Shown: piece by piece, positions 1 through 11,940 of the stretch
Layout of the letters: each line of letters begins with the position of its first letter
Numbering within the stretch: position 1 is the first letter of the stretch
Source: Macrotrachela quadricornifera
Taxonomy: Eukaryota > Rotifera > Eurotatoria > Philodinida > Philodinidae
Reading direction: 5' to 3'
DNA length: 64,000 nt
Assembly (NCBI GenBank): GCA_022393335.1
Contig: JAJEKB010020245.1
Location: 116,154-180,153 of the forward strand
Notes under the pieces: model-generated
What the model saw: the letters and a program-made list of their open reading frames with translations, nothing else
The model's database searches: none
What the model was told of the DNA's origin: nothing
Made by a program: the position numbers and the translations under genes

Positions 1-190
1 TGGTTACACCAAATCCACTCATATCCCTCAACTTTAAGGATATAGTTTGTTTTGGGTAACGAGGTGGTTACACCAAATCCACTCATATCCCTCAACTTTA
101 AGGATATAGTTTGTTTTGGGTAATGAGGTGATTACACCAAATGCAGTTATATTCATCATGTTATATGATGGATGTATTTTTTTGTTGGGA
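1..190. repeat. 64-bp tandem repeat at window edge
   Basis: Two almost identical 64-bp units lie at 1-64 and 65-128, each starting TGGTTACACCAAATCC. A third, quickly diverging unit starts at 129 (TGATTACACCAAATGC). The array probably continues to the left of the window. Related scraps (a gataatgag..cattacacc-type motif) recur near 180-300 and 56030-56065, so this may be a short satellite or the inner part of a transposon end. Confidence 0.85.
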
Positions 191-1726
191 TAATGAAGTC
201 ACTATTCCTTGGTGTAATGTGTGAAATGGATGTCAATTTGCTTTCGTTGACTATTTGTTAGGGTATTCTGACGTCTAGCTGTCGATACCTGGTGTAATGG
301 TATTATGACATCTATGACATCGTTTTTTACGACAGTTTTATCAAAATACTATAGGTACAGACAGTTTTGTTTTTTTTTGTCATGCTAGATTAAAATTCAT
401 TTTGCTACGTAATGACCCGTTTGGAATTGATTAGGCTAGTATCAAATGGAAGGCAGCTGATACTATACGAAACCACTGAAAATGATGAGAGAAATGTGTT
501 ACTGTAACAAAAAGTAGATGATGTACGGGATTGTTGATTGATAACGAGACGTGGTCGTTGTTTGAGTAAATCGCTGTCGAGCTTGTTCACCGTTGTTATC
601 GTACAAATGTACTTTCGTTACTTGTAATGAGGACTTTTATTTCAACACTGTTCTTTTCTTCACACACAAGTTTTACTGCGAAGCTACTTGCTCTCTCTTC
701 ATTCAACACTCACTGCTATATATATATCACTTGTTCGTAAGGGATTTGGTTTACATCATCCGTGTGATATAAGTATGATAGCGGTGAAGGTGAGCACTAC
801 GCTGATATAATATCGCATGTAATCTCATCTAAGGATGATATTACCTGCGCTTTTATATAAGTCCGATATCGGTGAAGGCTCTCATTACGTATATGTTGTA
901 TCACATACGAGTTACTTTTGTACTATCACGTAAGGGTGATATCGGTTAAGGTTGATTCTATATGACTATGATGTCATTGAGGGATGGTATTGTGTAGTGA
1001 TGATCTCAGTATCGCTCATTCTTAAGCGATCTGTGTGATTATCAGCACAGTTACTTGTTGAAAAAAATAAAAAGTAAAATTTGAAAATTCAGTTATCACA
1101 CAAAATATCACGCAGGATTTTGTCAAATTATTTGGTTCATAACTTTCTTATACTTAGGCAGATTGTGACGAAACTTTAATCATTTTATCCACTCTTTATG
1201 GTCAACTACTGTGAAAATGTAAAAGTTAGAAGATTTAACTATCGTGAAGAAGAAGAAAAATATAGGTAATGTTATGCGAGGTCATTATGCATGCAGTTGT
1301 TTCACACATAAGACTAAAACAAATAATTTATATATTACTCAGTATGCGTTTTTAATGAAACTATCAAGATACATATGAGTTGACTTTAGTTTAAACTTGA
1401 CAAATCAGAAAATTCACAACAAAACAGTAATGCATAGTTACATTCATTAATTGTTTGCTTATTTTCAATTTTAAGAATATATCTACATAAAACCAAAGAT
1501 AAAGCAAGAATAAACTAAATTTTTTGATTCACTAGTTCTAGATAAACTATAGTTTTTCATCACAAAAGTAACACTCGACGTTATAACTTGAAATATTGTC
1601 AAAAAATTCAATTCATACGATCAATGTTGAAATCATTTGATCTTGAATGTACAGTCAAATAAAATGCAAGACAGTGGAAGTGTCGACAACGTAAAAAAGA
1701 AGCTCAAAGAGAAGTAACAATTTCTC
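190..1726. other. Intergenic, no gene seen
   Basis: No convincing coding region. Between about 730 and 1010 there is a loose series of related phrases such as gtatgatagcggtgaagg, gtccgatatcggtgaagg and gggtgatatcggttaagg, spaced about 90-100 bp apart, which reads as a heavily decayed tandem array. The rest is AT-rich unique-looking sequence. Confidence 0.5.
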
Positions 1727-2464
1727 TTGTACCATCGGCAACTAAAATGGACTTTTGAAAAGCCGAAGGTGCTAAACATGGTTGAGTCAATACCAAAAAA
1801 TTATGTTCAAATAAAATTTTATTCTGTTTATCGTTGTATAGACTTTGCTATTCCTATGAATTATTATCATCCACAATCAACACATATTTTTCTAGGTTCG
1901 TATTACTGTGAACAACATACATCAATCTTAAGTGGCTATATCTAGAAGAAAAATGATTGTTATAGTTTCGATTCCGTATCTGATGATGCTAATCATATGT
2001 GTGAAACGATGTTGACAGGGTTACAATTGGTATTGAACGATTTACTGTATAATTCATCAAAAATTACCGAGTTAAATTTTATATTTGACTCTTCTGTTTC
2101 TTCATATCGAAACAAAACTACTTTCTTTTTCTTAAAATAACATGGTATGAGTAATCAAATTACAGTGAAATGGATTTATATGGAAAGTGGTCATAGGAAA
2201 GGTATCGTTGATGGCATTGGTGCTACTATTAATCGATTAATGGATCAAGCTGCAGTCCTCACCCTTGACCTGATTGATGACATTAAGTAAAATGTGACTA
2301 TCGAATTTTTGACTTACACGAAAAATGAAATTATTTGTTTCAACAAAAGTATGTCATTGCTAACAGTTTTAAAGAGAATACCATCATTTAATGAAGTCAC
2401 AGTTCAGCCAGATGGTAAAGTTTATAGAAAAAAGATACTTCTTTCGATACCTAGCGATTGCTGA
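1727..2464 (+). pseudogene. Decayed transposon-associated gene (GHxKGxxDGIG motif family)
   Basis: A single reading frame runs from 1727 to a TGA at 2462-2464 and is broken only by three in-frame stops: TAG 1943-1945, TAA 2138-2140 and TAA 2288-2290. No frameshift is needed. Between the stops the translation is protein-like and includes a segment SSYRNKTTFFFLK, then VKWIYMESGHRKGIVDGIGA, and near the end IPSFNEVTVQPDGKVYRK. This order (an S-x-x-Y-x-N-K segment, a G-H-x-K-G-x-x-D-G-I-G motif, then a short C-terminal part) matches a widely dispersed, transposon-linked family of unknown biochemical role found in many animals; that match is from memory. The true start is not defined and the N-terminus is probably lost. 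All three stops would be explained by C-to-T change at Gln codons (CAG, CAA, CAA). Confidence 0.6.
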
Positions 2465-3189
2465 AAGTCAATTTCTTAAATCGATATTGGTTCATTAGAT
2501 TATATACTATTTCGTTATATTTGACTTTTTAGTAGTGATATATCAGAAAAATATAAACTAGTACTGACAAAGTTGTTTATTTATCTTTGATTTTTTTAAA
2601 TTAAAGTGTATTGTTTATATATTTGTCATTTTGACTAATAAACCAGAAAACGATTTGTGTCGAAGCAATTATCTGAATACTAGAAAACTCAAATTTCTAT
2701 TTGTAAAGGAGATTATATGATAACTATGTTACTTAAAGTACACTATTAGATTTATATTACCGAGAATTCTCATACTAAATATTACAATAGTGTGTGCCAT
2801 TCCATATACAAAACTCTTTCATTATAAAGATTGTTTTATAGTGAACAAATTCTGAATATAGAGAAATGAACAACTCTTTCTATAATATTATTTTCAAAAT
2901 TAATCGAGTTTCATCAAATGATGTACTTTGTGATAAATAGAATTTCACAATATATGATTGATTGATAATGACTGTTCAGAATTTCAGACACAACATCGAA
3001 ATCTTTTTCATTACGTTTTTATATTTTCGTTTGACATAATCGAATATAAGAAATCTTTACTGTTTCATTATTATTGATAAAGGATTTTTCTCTTTATTTT
3101 CCCTCCATTTACCGAATGATTATTTACTACGTTCAGTGAAGGCACAATAGATATATTTTAGAGATATGGAGTTATTAGAACATGTTTCC
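2465..3189. other. Intergenic, nothing recognised
   Basis: AT-rich sequence with no supported reading frame, RNA or clear repeat. Confidence 0.5.
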
Positions 3190-3685
3190 TCCTAACTTCT
3201 CTACGAGACACTTTAAACATATAACTAACACAATTATATATATAGTCTTACATTGGATTTATACATATATCATGCGAGAATATCGTTTTTTTTCTCTTGT
3301 CTCTTCGGTATATTCGATGGGAAGTTGCTTACTCTATATGGTGTGCAGAACACAAATATAAATACAAAAAAAATTAAGTTGTTACAATTTTTACTTCTAC
3401 CTTTTCTACGAGGCGCACTGTAGATACTTACACGTGCAATGTGATTGTATAATAGTAAAGGTGAGAATGTGCACATAACATGTGATAGTATCTTTTTTCT
3501 TTCGTCTCTTCTATATACTCATTGGAAAATTATTCATCCTATGTAGTAGAGAATGTAAATATAAACATGCATGATGCAAGCTATAAAAACGTGTTCTTCA
3601 AGCTTCTCTATGAGACACATTGTAGACACCTGTACATGTAATGCAATTATACATATCAGTAAAGGTATAGATGACTATAGAAGGA
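3190..3685. repeat. About 205-bp degenerate tandem repeat, 2.4 copies
   Basis: Units begin near 3191, 3399 and 3600 with cttctctacgagacac-like starts (tctctatgagacac in the third), followed by a variable atac..gta..gcaattat block, a tctcttgtctcttc..tata block and a gaatgtaaatataaac-like end. The units are clearly related but diverged. A 68-codon reading frame on the minus strand here is a by-product of the repeat. Confidence 0.6.
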
Positions 3686-4575
3686 TGACACAAAACTCGT
3701 GATCATTTATTGAGTAGATATAACTTTATTTCTGATCAAGTTTAGTCAAATAAATATTTTTTTTTGTTTGAGAAAACATTTATAAGTTTTTATTTATAAA
3801 AATAAAGTTCGTAAATACTCTATAAAGGCTGTAGTTTCTAGTTAATTGCAATATGAAAATTGCTTGAAAACATTAATATTTATTATTATTGTTTTTGTAA
3901 ATAGTTTATTTAACATTGTTTGAAAAGATCGACTGATTAATGCATTTTTTGATTATGAATTATTTCTGCCTTAGTAAAAGTTATGATAGTCAATAAAATG
4001 AAGTTATCAAATGATTTCCTGAATTGTAATGTGATTAGATTTATTATTGTTACATTCTTTTTTTAAGAACATATTAAGACGAACGGCAATGAAGTAATAG
4101 TGAGTGATATTAATGATTTAGACCATGGAATAACAATATAAACTGAAATAAATATATAAGAAACAGTCCACATTATTTTCTGATAGTGAAAAAATACTGA
4201 ATTTTAAACGTCAATCAGAAATAAGTAAACTTGATTATTAATGAAACTATACATATTTAATAAGTAATCATGGCTATTGCAACACCATATATAAGCATCA
4301 TTTTAGGATTCAATCTTTTTTCAAATTTACTATTCATTTTACCTGTATCCAGTCGATTTTACAAATATTTTCATCTATTGCACAAAAACACATTAATATT
4401 TTATGAAGAATTACAGTCACTAATTACACGTATTTGATATATTTGTATAATATGAATTCATTTAATTGTTACAAGAAATAAATAATTTTTCAATTAGAAC
4501 ATTTTTGTGAAAATTAACTTGTATTATTTTTTTTAATTGAAGATAATTCAAAATTAAAAAAAAATATATTTCATA
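3686..4575. other. Intergenic, nothing recognised
   Basis: AT-rich with long A and T runs. It precedes the WWE-ART pseudogene. No TATA-like box at a convincing distance could be picked out against the background. Confidence 0.45.
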
Positions 4576-5513
4576 ATGATTGAAGTATTTTGGTATTGGA
4601 GTTCAAATTCACATCAATGTTATCCAAATGAACAGGCACAATGGAGAAAATATTCTGATATGGAAAGTAAAATGATTGAAAAAGCTGATCAACATCATGA
4701 AAAATATGTTGAATTTGATAGATATTTAATTGATTTAGAAAAACAAATCCAAACAAATATCAATAAAAAGAGTTTTAATTAAAAAATAATCGAAATTTAA
4801 GAGAAGAAAGAGTTTTTATTCCACCAAAATTAATTCAAATATTTATTAGTTATAATATTCGTGATCATGGTTTGATTCTAAGATGGCAAAAGAAACATTC
4901 TGATATAATAAATGATATTAAAAAAGTAGTTGAGAAATCAACTGATGATATTATATAGGAAGGTAATCTAATTCAACAATCCAATGAAGCTAAATTGTTA
5001 GCTGAACAATTATTACAAGTTAAAAGTAAAACAGAAGAAGATATTTATGGATGTTGTATACAACTTTATACTGATGAATCATTTTTATATAAACTATTGA
5101 ATCAAATACTACGTGAAGATGATATAGATAAAATCGATAAACTTGGATCATTCTCTTATCTTTTATGGAAAAGTTGTGTAGATTTAGAAAAATATTTTTA
5201 TTTAGATATTGTTTATCGTGGAGCTAAACTTGAATAATATATGATAGATAGTTATAAAAAAACTTTAAATAATGGATGTAGATCATGGCCTAGTTTTACA
5301 TCGACAAGTAGAAATCGTCAAAAAGCTGAACAATTTGGAACTGTCTTATTTATTATTGAAATTCTTGATGAAAATACTGCAATCGATATATCACCATTAT
5401 CTGAATTTCCAAATGAAGAAGAACTTCTTATACGAGCTGGATGGAACTTTTCCATTACTAATATTCAATTAAATAATAATGAAAAATCAATTATTTATTT
5501 AAAACAAGATTGA
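4576..5513 (+). pseudogene. WWE domain plus arginine-type ADP-ribosyltransferase, decayed
   Basis: The intact protein would be about 310 residues. The N-terminal 65 residues form a WWE-like domain (FWYWSSNSHQ, then QWRKYSDMESKMIEKA and VEFDRYLIDLEKQ), a module that in other proteins binds ADP-ribose-modified or ubiquitin-pathway targets. The C-terminal half is an R-S-ExE mono-ADP-ribosyltransferase: YRGAKLE supplies the NAD-binding Arg, SFTSTSR the STS motif and FPNEEELLI the E-x-E typical of arginine-specific enzymes. Damage: TAA at 4780-4782 followed by a one-base deficit in the adjoining A-run, TAG at 4956-4958 and TAA at 5235-5237; it ends at TGA 5511-5513. Each stop sits where Gln would fit. 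WWE-ART genes are numerous in bdelloids as I recall. The catalytic motifs are intact, so decay looks recent; a working product from this copy is unlikely. Confidence 0.8.
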
Positions 5514-7016
5514 AAAATATTTAATAGACTAATATTATAGTATATCCGTAAGTCTAGTTATTTTAAAATAGTTATTATATATTATCTTAACTTATAAATC
5601 TTCATTTAATCAACTTTTAAGATAAAAAACAGCAATTGTTTATCTATTTAGATCTGTTTTAGGATAAAATGAAATTCAGTTTAATTTTAAACTGTTTTAA
5701 TTCAAATTAAAATATTAAGATAAGTATTTAAAAGATTCGAAATATTTTACATTTGAACAAGAACATTGTCATACTCATCATAAAAATGAGACTTCTTTTT
5801 CATGATAAAACAAGTTGATAGAGAGATAGAAAATGTATTAATAAACAGATTTTACATATGTGATCGTTGTCACAGTACTATTTTGCTATATTCTATTTTT
5901 GATTGAATTTTTTCGTACTTGTTTATATCTAATGTCAGAACTGGCAATAATGTTATCTTCGATGTATCTTAGATTTTCTGAACGATTTTCATCTCTATTC
6001 AAACATTTAATATATGATTTTACTGTCTACTGAATTGGTTTTATTTTAGCTGCTACAGATAGTGTGACCACCAGCAAATGTCTAATAACTTTCCAAACAG
6101 TCATTCGTGACAACGAAAAATTTTTCATCATACTCACTACAGATACTTTATTCTCAAGAACGATTAATCTGGTTGTCCGATTTGACAGAAAAAAATGGCT
6201 AAAACTCGACACATTTGTGTCGAAATTTATTGGAAACTTCACCGAAGACTTTTATTATTCAAGTTCGATTGTTAGAATGGTCAAAGAATTTGATAGAATT
6301 TCAATAAAAGACTTTTTCGATTGTGATTCAATCTAATATGATCGAACTTGTGCTGAAAACTATTTGTAAATAATTTGATAATTCTTATATTGTTGTCTTC
6401 ACTTTAAGCGATGGTTTCATCCACAAATATACAACGTTCATATTGTCTCGAGATTTTAATCGGAACCAGTTCGCTATGAATAGATCAGATCAGAATTCTA
6501 TTTCGTTCTAGTTCAAATCAAAATTTAAAGACGCTAATTCTTGTCGCAATTTCTATATACTTCGATAAACTTAAAATAATTTGCAGTTACTTCTGTACTA
6601 TCAGATACCCTTTTTATTTCAAATACATAATTTCTCGCTAGGATGTAGATCTTATAATATTTATCATTAACTCAATTGACTTTTTTAATATTAAAAATAG
6701 CATTAGTTTCAACTCTAAATTAAGAAAGAAAGCCACTTATCTGTACTTCATATAAGCTTTCTCAGCTTAGGAAAATTATACATTATTATAATGAGAGATA
6801 GTTATGGTGTTTTTTTGTTAAAAATCTCATTAATTGATTTTGATTGTCGTTAGTCTTCATATTTCATTTCAAACAAAATAAAGAAATACATTTGTTAAGT
6901 GTTGTAATTAGTGAAAAATAAATAAAAGTTAGGTTTTGATTAAAATAAAAGAATTTATTTCATGAAGAAAATATAAAGTTCAGTTTTGTGATAGCAAGTG
7001 ATAATTCAGTGATTGA
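5514..7016. other. Intergenic, nothing convincing
   Basis: A 90-codon open frame at 6064-6336 (+) has no recognisable domain and its neighbourhood shows no splice or promoter context, so it is not called. The last 150 bp is the 3' flank of the minus-strand GPCR and is A/T-rich. Confidence 0.45.
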
Positions 7017-8440
7017 TTAGTGGTGATGATCTTCATATACTTGCAGTTCCACAGTGGTGATGCGATTTCGTCGCTGTCCTATAATAATAAGATTTTCCAA
7101 TTGAGGTGTCATAAATATCATTTCTATACTCAGTATTGCCATAGATATTTCGGGTCCAATCCATAAGATGCGATAGGCTAATGGATGTTCAACACCAGTA
7201 ATAAGACACATTATTAAAAGAGTTATACCAGGAATTCCAAGAATAATCAATATACCAACATTAGTAAAAATTCGTCGAATAGCGGCCAAATCTCGTTGTT
7301 GTCGTCGCCTTACTATCGATGTTTGGGTATTGGTTTGTTGACGAATAAATATTGTAATACGAAGATATATGAGAAATAAAAATGAAAGAGGTAATCCATA
7401 AGCAGTAGATAAACTCCAAAGAATTCCACGAATTTTTGTGAATGCAGGAAAACAATAATATTCATTAGACAAATATATGACGTCATGCCAGATCAGAAGA
7501 GGACATAGAATAATAAAAGCTCCGACTAATTGAACAGGCATGGCAATGATATAAAACCAGAAAAATTGAAGCCATCTATGGTTTGAATATACAATTCGAC
7601 AAAGACGAAAGAAGGCCTAGAAAATGACATATGATTGAAAAGTATTTAAACTTGATATAATATCAATATAGACACTTAATTTAAAAAAGGAAAAATATTA
7701 TCGTTAACAAATAACATAAGATTTCTTAAATAAAATTTGTATAAATTAAAGCTAAGAAAGATAAATATCTTTATTCTAAGAAATAAAGCTTTGCATTGTC
7801 ATAGTTCAAAATTAAAACTATATAATGCTTGCATGTATAAGAGCGACGACGAAAGGCTAACTTTGCTTGAGAAAGTTTCGCATATACTTGATGTTATTAA
7901 AAGCTATTGTAATAGAAAGAATATAGAAAATTCCTTAATGTTTATACTAATAAATATGTTTCTATTAATATCAACATTATCAAAACGTAGAAAGTTATAA
8001 GCTTATGCATATTTTATAATATATTAGTTATTTTTTATATTTTCTACTAATAAAACTATTACTAAACTTTTTGAATCTTGGAAATCACGACAGATATTTT
8101 TTTTAATAATTACCTCAATAACAAAACCTTGAATTAGAGCACAACAAGAAACAAGAATAAAATATCCTTTAAAAATACACCATGATGAATCAAAATTTTT
8201 TCCATATATATCACCTAATAATGTTTGAATATTGCTTGAAGTTAATGTCATTATATAGATATTCATAAAAACATAAATATAAGTAGAGAGAATAAGCGTT
8301 ATTCTCTCATCTCGTTTCAAACGATTATGATATTGATAATAGATAATAAAAACGACGACAATAATCGAAATTACACTTGCAAATGAACCATGAATAAGTG
8401 AAATTAAATTTAGTATAAAACCAACAATTCCATGCCCCAT
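7017..8440 (-). CDS. Orphan rhodopsin-like seven-transmembrane receptor, two exons
   Basis: Exon 1 is 8440-8114 and exon 2 is 7616-7017, separated by a 497-bp phase-0 intron (donor GAG|GTAATT, acceptor TTTTCTAG|GCC). Joined, they give 308 residues ending at TAA. Seven hydrophobic helices are visible: about 7-37, 46-67, 87-118, 123-150, 172-205, 220-247 and 255-280. Cys88 (SSWCIFKG, start of TM3) and Cys164 (NEYYCFPAF, second extracellular loop) can form the standard class A disulfide. The TM3 end reads FFRLCRIV in place of the DRY box. TM7 lacks a clean NPxxY. Length and layout match the large bdelloid family of about 300-residue orphan receptors; the ligand is unknown. The junction restores a typical TM3 and the total is an exact number of codons, so I consider the gene intact. 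Confidence 0.85.
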
Positions 8441-9594
8441 TATTAAAATAAAATAAAATGGTTCATTTTATTGCTATGAATCGTATAAAAATAAAGAAGT
8501 AATTTAGTCAAAATTTATAAAATTAAATAGAGCTCAGAACAATGCGTAAAGAAATCAATTAGAAATGACCTTTATAATAATGAAACAAATGTTTTCTTGA
8601 ATATTTTTTTAGACTCATCCATCCTTTTTTCCTATTTTTATTTTTATAAAAAGTAATTAATTTTATATAAAGCTCACTCCATGAAATGATGTCAAATCTA
8701 CAACATGTCATCAACACGATACAGAAAAAAAACATCTGAACCGTACGATAAGAATGATGTAAGGGCAAAAGAAGAACATGCAATTGAACTACTCATTCTT
8801 CAAATTTGTTTGCGAAGTGTGGAAGTTGCATTTTTATACTTGCTCTGCAGCCAATTATAAAAAATTCTTGAATATAACATATAAAGATAAGAGCGATGTC
8901 AAAAAAATACCTTAATTCAATAATTATAAGAAAAGGAAAACAGAGTACTCTTATTTTTAAAATTACAAAACTATTGAAAAGTACGTACGAATACGATAAA
9001 GAAATTAAAAGTAATTGAACATAGATAAAAATATGATTTATGATGCTCATCATTAATACAAACTTCTATCTAACCATTTGAATTATCTAATCTTTCCATA
9101 TAATTAATTTTAATACCCTGTAGGATATGTTTAAATTTATCGAAATGATGAATTGACAAAACTCAGATTTTCAAGATAAAATATACTAATAAATTGAACT
9201 TCTTGAATATTACTATAAATACAAAAGAAATTATCGTTAACCGAAAAAAATAGTGGCTATTGTATTAGGACATATATGCACGTAATTCTAACCTAAAACT
9301 AATTTGACAGTTAAGTACATTTTTTTATTAGACTATATATGTAGATCTCAATATTCTGATACAGATTCATTAATGCTAAATTTAATACCAGTGAATCATT
9401 ATTGTTTATGATTATCCCTAGTTTCACTTGTATCATCGAATTTCTCAATCAAATGAGATTATCGATGGCAAACACAAAATTAGTTCCAGTGTTCAGTCAA
9501 CACCACTGAATAAATATTTTTTTTAGACATGATAATAATCTATTTCATAAAAAATATAAAGTTCATGTTCATTCATCCTCTTCGTCGAAGGATT
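8441..9594. other. Intergenic, no supported gene
   Basis: Two short hydrophobic open frames on the minus strand (8559-8783 and 8793-9053) could be remnants of another receptor, but no family motif is visible in either. The stretch 9054-9594 shows nothing. Confidence 0.4.
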
Positions 9595-10149
9595 TTATGA
9601 TTCAAGTAAAATAGAGCCTCTCTTTCTTGTTCTTGCTTGCAAGTAAAATTGTGGTACGAAACCCAAGAAATAGAGAAACGGAGTGGCGGCAGCAATATAT
9701 TCTGGAATGCCTTTACCAGTTACAAGCCAGATAATAAAAAAGGCAATAAGTAATAGATTCCAGATAACAAACCATATTGGCCAAATAACATACGAATGTT
9801 GAGGAGCATCCGATCGACGTATAAAGAGATAGACTATTATAATCGTGTGAAGAAAACAATACAATGAAATGAATGTAAACATTCCATATGCACCAAGAAT
9901 ATGAAGCTCAAAATCATCATGTCTACCCATTGAAAAAAAGTAAGATTATGTAAGATTTTATCAGATTTTAATCGGATTTTTCTGCACCAAAATCAAAATT
10001 ATAATTGATTTAAATCTTTCCAAATCAACAATAATTTGATTTTTAATCAAAAATAATTCTCAAAATCTGGTATAATTTTAATTTTAATCAAAAAATATGT
10101 GATTTTAATCGAAATTCTACTTGATTTAGAAGATTATTTTTTAATTAAA

Positions 10150-10310
10150 ACTACCCCTTCCCCATGTCGCCAAAATCGGCTCAAAATCGACGATTTATCG
10201 CGATATGTTAAGCTGATTAATCGTGAGATTATACCGCGATAAATCGCCTAAATAAACGATTTTTACCGATTTTTTTCTCCGATATTTGAAAAAAATCGCG
10301 ATTTTTTCTT
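10150..10310. repeat. Subterminal AATCGCG-rich array, left arm
   Basis: A cluster of short motifs built on (A)AATCGCGATT and TTATCGCG occurs here (cgatttatcgcgatatg, accgcgataaatcgcc, aaaaaaatcgcgatttttt). The same motif series recurs inverted in the right arm. Dense subterminal motifs are commonly where a transposase binds; that role is inferred. Confidence 0.65.
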
Positions 10311-11744
10311 TGTCATCTTTGCAATACTTTCAAACTAACAAAGAAATCTGCACAGAGCTTTTTAATCAGCTTTACTTTTAATTAAGTTAATTTCAATCAA
10401 CTTATGATAGAAGTCAATAGAAATCCAATACAATAAAGCATAATTTCATAAAAACAAAAGAAATTAAAAAATGTTCAAATGTAAGCAATATAGTAGTTTC
10501 ATTGTATTGATAAAATGCATAAATTGTTTTCACAGAAATAAATTATAAATGAAAACATGAATTGGATTTCAACTAATTTCTTCAAGAACGAATGTCATTA
10601 TATAATCTTGTTCAAAATAATGGTACTAAAATTATAATATCATACATGACTTGTTTACTATAATAACAACATATTGTTAATAAATATTAACCTTGATTAT
10701 TGTGATGTTAACAAAAAATTGACATGATGCGTCTAAAAAAAAGTTAATTTATTAAGACAAGAAGAAAAGATTATGTATTATTTTACCTGAATTTGTAAAT
10801 ACTTGTTCACAATTAAAATTGAACTAGAAAATATATAAAGTAGTTCAAGACTTGCTATATGAACTCACATATAATTTATTATAAATAAAAAGTGAAACTT
10901 ACATAAACATATATAATAAGAGGTCAATGAGTTCGTTTTCGACTTCTTTCTTCAAATTAACAATCATCATATATAATAGATATTAAATGAAGATAAAACT
11001 TATTTAAATATATATATATATAATAAGAGGTTAATAAGTTCGTTTTCAATTTTATTCTCTTTCTTGTGGAGAAGAATCTTCCAAGTATAAATTGTTTGTT
11101 TGCTTGTATGTCCACACTTCACCGATTGGTCAAAAACTAAAGTGAAACCAGTAAAAAAGATTTCTTCTTAAAAAGTTTTACTAAAGAGTAATTGAAGTCA
11201 AGAAACTCGAATCCGATGTTAGTTTTTTTAAAATTTTTACACAAAGGATAGTTTTTTTTTATAAAGAAACTTTTTTATAAGAGTTGTTAGAAAGGTAATC
11301 GAGGTCCAGGAATTCGAATCCGGTATTAGTTTAAAAATATCGTATAAAAAAACCTTAGTAGCATTGGAGAACACGATTTTTGCGAGAAAGAGTTGAGCGA
11401 GTCCCTGGACGAGCGTTACTTCTTTAAATTAATACTGATCATATATGATAGATACCATATGTGTAAAAACAAAACTGCTACTGAAATGTATATAATAAAA
11501 ATGTCAATGAGTTCATTCCCGTATCTGTTGAATTGAAAAGTGACTAGATACTTGGTTGGTAGTTTTCATTGCACCATATAGAACGAAATTTATAAAAATA
11601 TTATAAATTCCAATAATTAAATATATTTTTGTTCCGATTTGAGTTCCGTAATTCAGAATATACGTCTAATTATTTTAATCATTTTCCAAGCGTTTTTTCC
11701 TAAAAATTGATCCTTCTCAATCAGTTATCCTCTTAAACCGGAAA

Positions 11745-11940
11745 AACTCACGATTTCTCGCGATTGTTATACAGTATCACCAAAACAGATGATTTTACGC
11801 GATTAATCGCTTATATCAAAAAATCGGCGATAAATCGCGATCTATCAGTAATTTTCACATAAAAATCGCGATTAACCGTTAGTTTTGTTGAAATCGCGAT
11901 TAATCATCAAAACCTAGTCGATTTTGGCGACATGGGCCCA
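11745..11940. repeat. Subterminal AATCGCG-rich array, right arm
   Basis: Mirror of the left array: gatttctcgcgattg, ttttacgcgattaatcgc, ggcgataaatcgcgat, aaaaatcgcgattaacc and gaaatcgcgattaatc follow each other within 200 bp, ending at cgattttggcgacatggg. Confidence 0.65.

Noticed and set aside
1..3685. CRISPR array or bacterial operon reading of the short repeats
   Set aside because: Repeats are contiguous or degenerate without unique spacers, and the window has spliceosomal introns and animal gene families.
1727..5513. Alternative genetic code with TAA/TAG read as Gln
   Set aside because: Stops inside the two remnants fit Gln, and both end at TGA, but intact genes in the window end at TAA (F-box, SIAE, GPCR, zf-PARP, DUF1275) or TAG (FG-GAP) with no sensible extension, so the standard code holds.
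7737..8000. 87-codon plus-strand open frame
   Set aside because: It lies inside the 497-bp intron of the GPCR on the opposite strand and has no recognisable domain.
8559..9053. Two hydrophobic minus-strand frames as a further GPCR
   Set aside because: Hydrophobicity is expected from AT-rich codons; no conserved Cys, Trp or loop motif and no consistent splicing between them.
11190..11340. tRNA-like or SINE head because of TTCGAATCC phrases
   Set aside because: The phrases are two copies of an internal direct repeat in the TA-flanked element; no acceptor or anticodon stem can be drawn around them.
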